Of a stretch of DNA of 23,573 bases, positions 21,571 to 23,573 are shown one piece after another; position 1 is the first letter of the stretch; every line of letters starts with the position of its first letter. The notes beneath the pieces are model-generated. The model was not told where the DNA came from. It did not search any database and was given only the letters and a program-made list of their open reading frames with translations. This stretch comes from a virus. Location of the stretch: the IMG/VR virus record IMGVR_UViG_3300042558_000084, positions 1 to 23,573 of that record. One strand, given 5' to 3'. The translations under genes were made by a program, and so were the position numbers.

Positions 21571-23573
21571 ATGTCCACGTCATTCACTCAAGTCTTCGGC
21601 GGTACGACGATATACCCCTCAGACGTATCGTACCTCCCGCTTGCGCTGACCAGCGACATCGTCCTTGAGTGGCCGCTTGAGGCCACCACCGGCAACAACG
21701 TCGTCGCGCGCATCATCGACGTCACGCCAACCGGCCCCTACACGATAACTTTACCTGACGCGATGTCAGTCGGCGTCGGCCAGACAATCCTGTTCAACAA
21801 CCTCGGCCCAGACACCATCACCGTCGACAACGCCGCCGGTAACGCGATCCTGAGCATCGGCGCAGGTGAGCAGTGGCAGTGCTACCTCATCAGCAACACC
21901 ACCGTAGGCGGTGTCTGGCGCACGTTCCGCTACGGCGCTGCCGTGGCGCAGGCCCAAGCCGCAGCGCTGGCTGGCGCTGGTCTGATCGCGACTGGGTCGA
22001 CCCTCGCGCAGAATTACGAGGTCGTTGACTTCTCCATTACGCCGTACACTCTCACGGCCCCTGATCGCGCCAAGATTTTTGTCTGGACTGGCGGCCTCGG
22101 CACGCTCAACTTGCCGACTGCCGTGGCGGCTGGCGACGGCTGGTTTGTGCAGGTCCGCAACGGCGGGCAGGGCGACTTGACTATCGACCCGTCTGGCTCT
22201 GAGCTTATCAACGCGGCAGCCACACTGCGCTTGCAGCCGGGCGACAGCGCCGTGGTCGTAAGCGACGGCATCCAGTGGTACACCATCGGCCTCGGCCAGC
22301 AGGCGGTCTTCGCCTTCGACTACACGACCATCGCCGTCACTGGCGGCACGTACACGCTTGCTGGCTCTGAGCTTAACCGTATCGCGTATAAGTTCACAGG
22401 CACGCTGACTTCCAACGTCAACATCGTTGTGCCCGCGACGGTGCAGCAATACTGGGTGAACAACGCCACGACTGGCGCGTTCACGCTCGGCATCAAGACT
22501 GCCAGCGGCGCAGCCACATTGGTCACTCAGGGCGCGACAGGTATCCTGTACTGCGACGGCACGGACATCATCTCGGCCACCACGTCAGCAGCCTTTGCGG
22601 GTATTGTTCCTGTTGTCCAAGGCGGCACCGGAGCGACCAACGCACCGTCGGCCCTGACCAACCTCGGCGGCACAGGCATCGGCACGGCGGTCTTTACGGC
22701 TACCACAACGGCGGCGGCGCGCTCCGCCATCGCGGCGGCGGCCTCTGGCGCTAACTCTGACATCACATCGTTGTCTGGCCTCACGACGCCACTGAGCGTT
22801 GCGCAGGGTGGCACGAACGCCACGACGGCTGGCGCGGCGCGCACGAGCCTTGGCGCAGCCGCATCAGGCAGCAACGCGGACATCACTGCGCTGACCAACG
22901 CGGCAGGCATCCAGATCGGCGCGCCTACCGCCGGAGCGCAGGGTGCGGGCACGATCAACGCCACGGGCCTCTTCATCAACGGCGTGGGCGTCGGCACGGG
23001 TTCAGGCTCGGTGACCAGCGTCGCGGCGACCGTGCCGTCGTTCCTGTCCGTAACCGGCTCGCCGATCACGACGTCGGGCACGCTGGCAATCTCGCTGTCG
23101 GGCACTGCGCTCCCTGTCGCCAACGGCGGCACAGGCCAGACCACGTACACCGACGGGCAGTTGCTCATCGGTAACAGCACAGGCAACACGCTCACGAAGG
23201 CGACCCTGACGGCTGGGTCGGGCATCAGCATCACAAACAGTGCCGGGGGTATCACCATCACGTCTACCGCTGGCGGCGGTACAGTTACCTCAGTGGCCGC
23301 GTCGGGCGGTACAACCGGTCTATCTTTTACCGGTTCGCCCATCACCACCTCCGGCACACTGACACTCGCGGGCACGCTCGCGATAGCGTCTGGGGGCACT
23401 GGCGCGACCAGTGCCTCCGGCGCGAGACTTACCCTCAGCGCGGCTGGCTCTGGCGCGAACTCCGACATCACGTCACTGACAGGCTTGACCACCGCACTCA
23501 GCGTGGGACAAGGCGGTACCGGCGTCGCGACTGCCCCGTCAAACGGCCAGCTCCTGATCGGCAACGGCACAGG
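21571..23573 (+). CDS. Second large tail fibre, N-terminal part (gene runs off the window)
   Basis: ATG 21571 follows the previous stop by two bases, with AAGGAGG just upstream, and the frame is open to the window end (667 complete codons). The N-terminal 150 residues (SFTQVFGGTTIYPSDVSYLPLAL, then ITLPDAMSVGVGQTILFNNLG) are beta-rich and appear to be the virion-binding end and shaft base. Then come repeated domains: YTLTAPDRAKIFVWTGGLG, NLPTAVAAGDGWFVQVRNGG, YTLAGSELNRIAYKFTGTL. From about residue 350 there are GGTGA and ASGANSDITSLSGL units. The sheaf of repeats, absence of a signal peptide and position after an adaptor make it a second host-recognition fibre. The C-terminal tip is not visible. 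Confidence 0.85.
   Translation, partial: MSTSFTQVFGGTTIYPSDVSYLPLALTSDIVLEWPLEATTGNNVVARIIDVTPTGPYTITLPDAMSVGVGQTILFNNLGPDTITVDNAAGNAILSIGAGEQWQCYLISNTTVGGVWRTFRYGAAVAQAQAAALAGAGLIATGSTLAQNYEVVDFSITPYTLTAPDRAKIFVWTGGLGTLNLPTAVAAGDGWFVQVRNGGQGDLTIDPSGSELINAAATLRLQPGDSAVVVSDGIQWYTIGLGQQAVFAFDYTTIAVTGGTYTLAGSELNRIAYKFTGTLTSNVNIVVPATVQQYWVNNATTGAFTLGIKTASGAATLVTQGATGILYCDGTDIISATTSAAFAGIVPVVQGGTGATNAPSALTNLGGTGIGTAVFTATTTAAARSAIAAAASGANSDITSLSGLTTPLSVAQGGTNATTAGAARTSLGAAASGSNADITALTNAAGIQIGAPTAGAQGAGTINATGLFINGVGVGTGSGSVTSVAATVPSFLSVTGSPITTSGTLAISLSGTALPVANGGTGQTTYTDGQLLIGNSTGNTLTKATLTAGSGISITNSAGGITITSTAGGGTVTSVAASGGTTGLSFTGSPITTSGTLTLAGTLAIASGGTGATSASGARLTLSAAGSGANSDITSLTGLTTALSVGQGGTGVATAPSNGQLLIGNGT
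22714..23500 (+). repeat. Three ASGxNxDIT-type repeats in the second fibre
   Basis: Units reading AARSAIAAAASGANSDITS, AARTSLGAAASGSNADITA and GARLTLSAAGSGANSDITS occur near nt 22714, 22834 and 23424. Two of them are followed by a GLTTxLSVxQGGT unit. The first fibre has a matching unit near nt 10650 (ARTNLSAAASGANTDITS). Confidence 0.75.

Noticed and set aside
22527-23570. Long antisense ORF (347 codons) opposite the second fibre
   Set aside because: Its composition (Val/Pro/Ala-rich) follows from antisense reading of GGTGA repeats; the + frame is open through the same region with a good start.
1-23573. tRNA genes, integrase, attachment sites or insertion sequences
   Set aside because: Gaps between genes are under about 115 bases and contain hairpins or ribosome sites only; no cloverleaf, transposase or recombinase motif was found.

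Overview
This window is a 23.6 kb stretch of a tailed double-stranded DNA bacteriophage genome (Caudoviricetes), most simply the virion structure and lysis half of a podovirus-like phage. Every gene I can support is on the + strand. Genes are packed tightly, many with ATGA or TGATG stop/start overlaps. I see no integrase, repressor, tRNA, CRISPR array or insertion sequence. Several proteins resemble families I know from marine and freshwater phages of cyanobacteria and alphaproteobacteria. The GC-rich codon use, Sec signal peptides and a GH19 endolysin fit a Gram-negative aquatic host, possibly an alphaproteobacterium. The host assignment is inference.

Layout. 1-5015 is the capsid module: the 3' end of a portal gene, two tiny genes, a GroES-like co-chaperonin, a scaffold-like protein with an acidic head and coiled coil, two conserved structural proteins, and the major capsid protein. 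5016-7293 holds two beta-rich virion proteins, each preceded by a UUCG-capped hairpin, then three small very basic proteins, ending at a strong intrinsic terminator (7264-7293). 7368-15241 is a neck and fibre module: an adaptor-like protein with a discoidin-like insert, two tandem paralogous zinc-ribbon-like proteins, and a 2110-residue tail fibre ending in an S74 self-cleaving chaperone. 15246-20849 is a tightly overlapped accessory and lysis block: small conserved proteins, a ferritin/Dps-like helical protein, several membrane proteins, two secreted proteins (one extremely Asn-rich, one with a nidogen-like domain and an acidic coiled coil), a two-helix holin candidate with an EF-hand-like tail, and a GH19 endolysin. 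20850-23573 has a possible promoter, a second head-tail adaptor of the T7 gp11/SU10 type, and the start of a second large fibre gene that runs off the window.

How they work together. Portal, scaffold, GroES-like protein, capsid protein and the small structural proteins would build the procapsid. Adaptor-type proteins would join it to the tail, and the fibres would recognise the host. The holin candidates release the signal-less endolysin into the periplasm. The secreted pair in the middle of the lysis block has no obvious place in this scheme and is the most interesting part of the window, together with the paralogous Cys3-Asp proteins and the mosaic repeat fibre.
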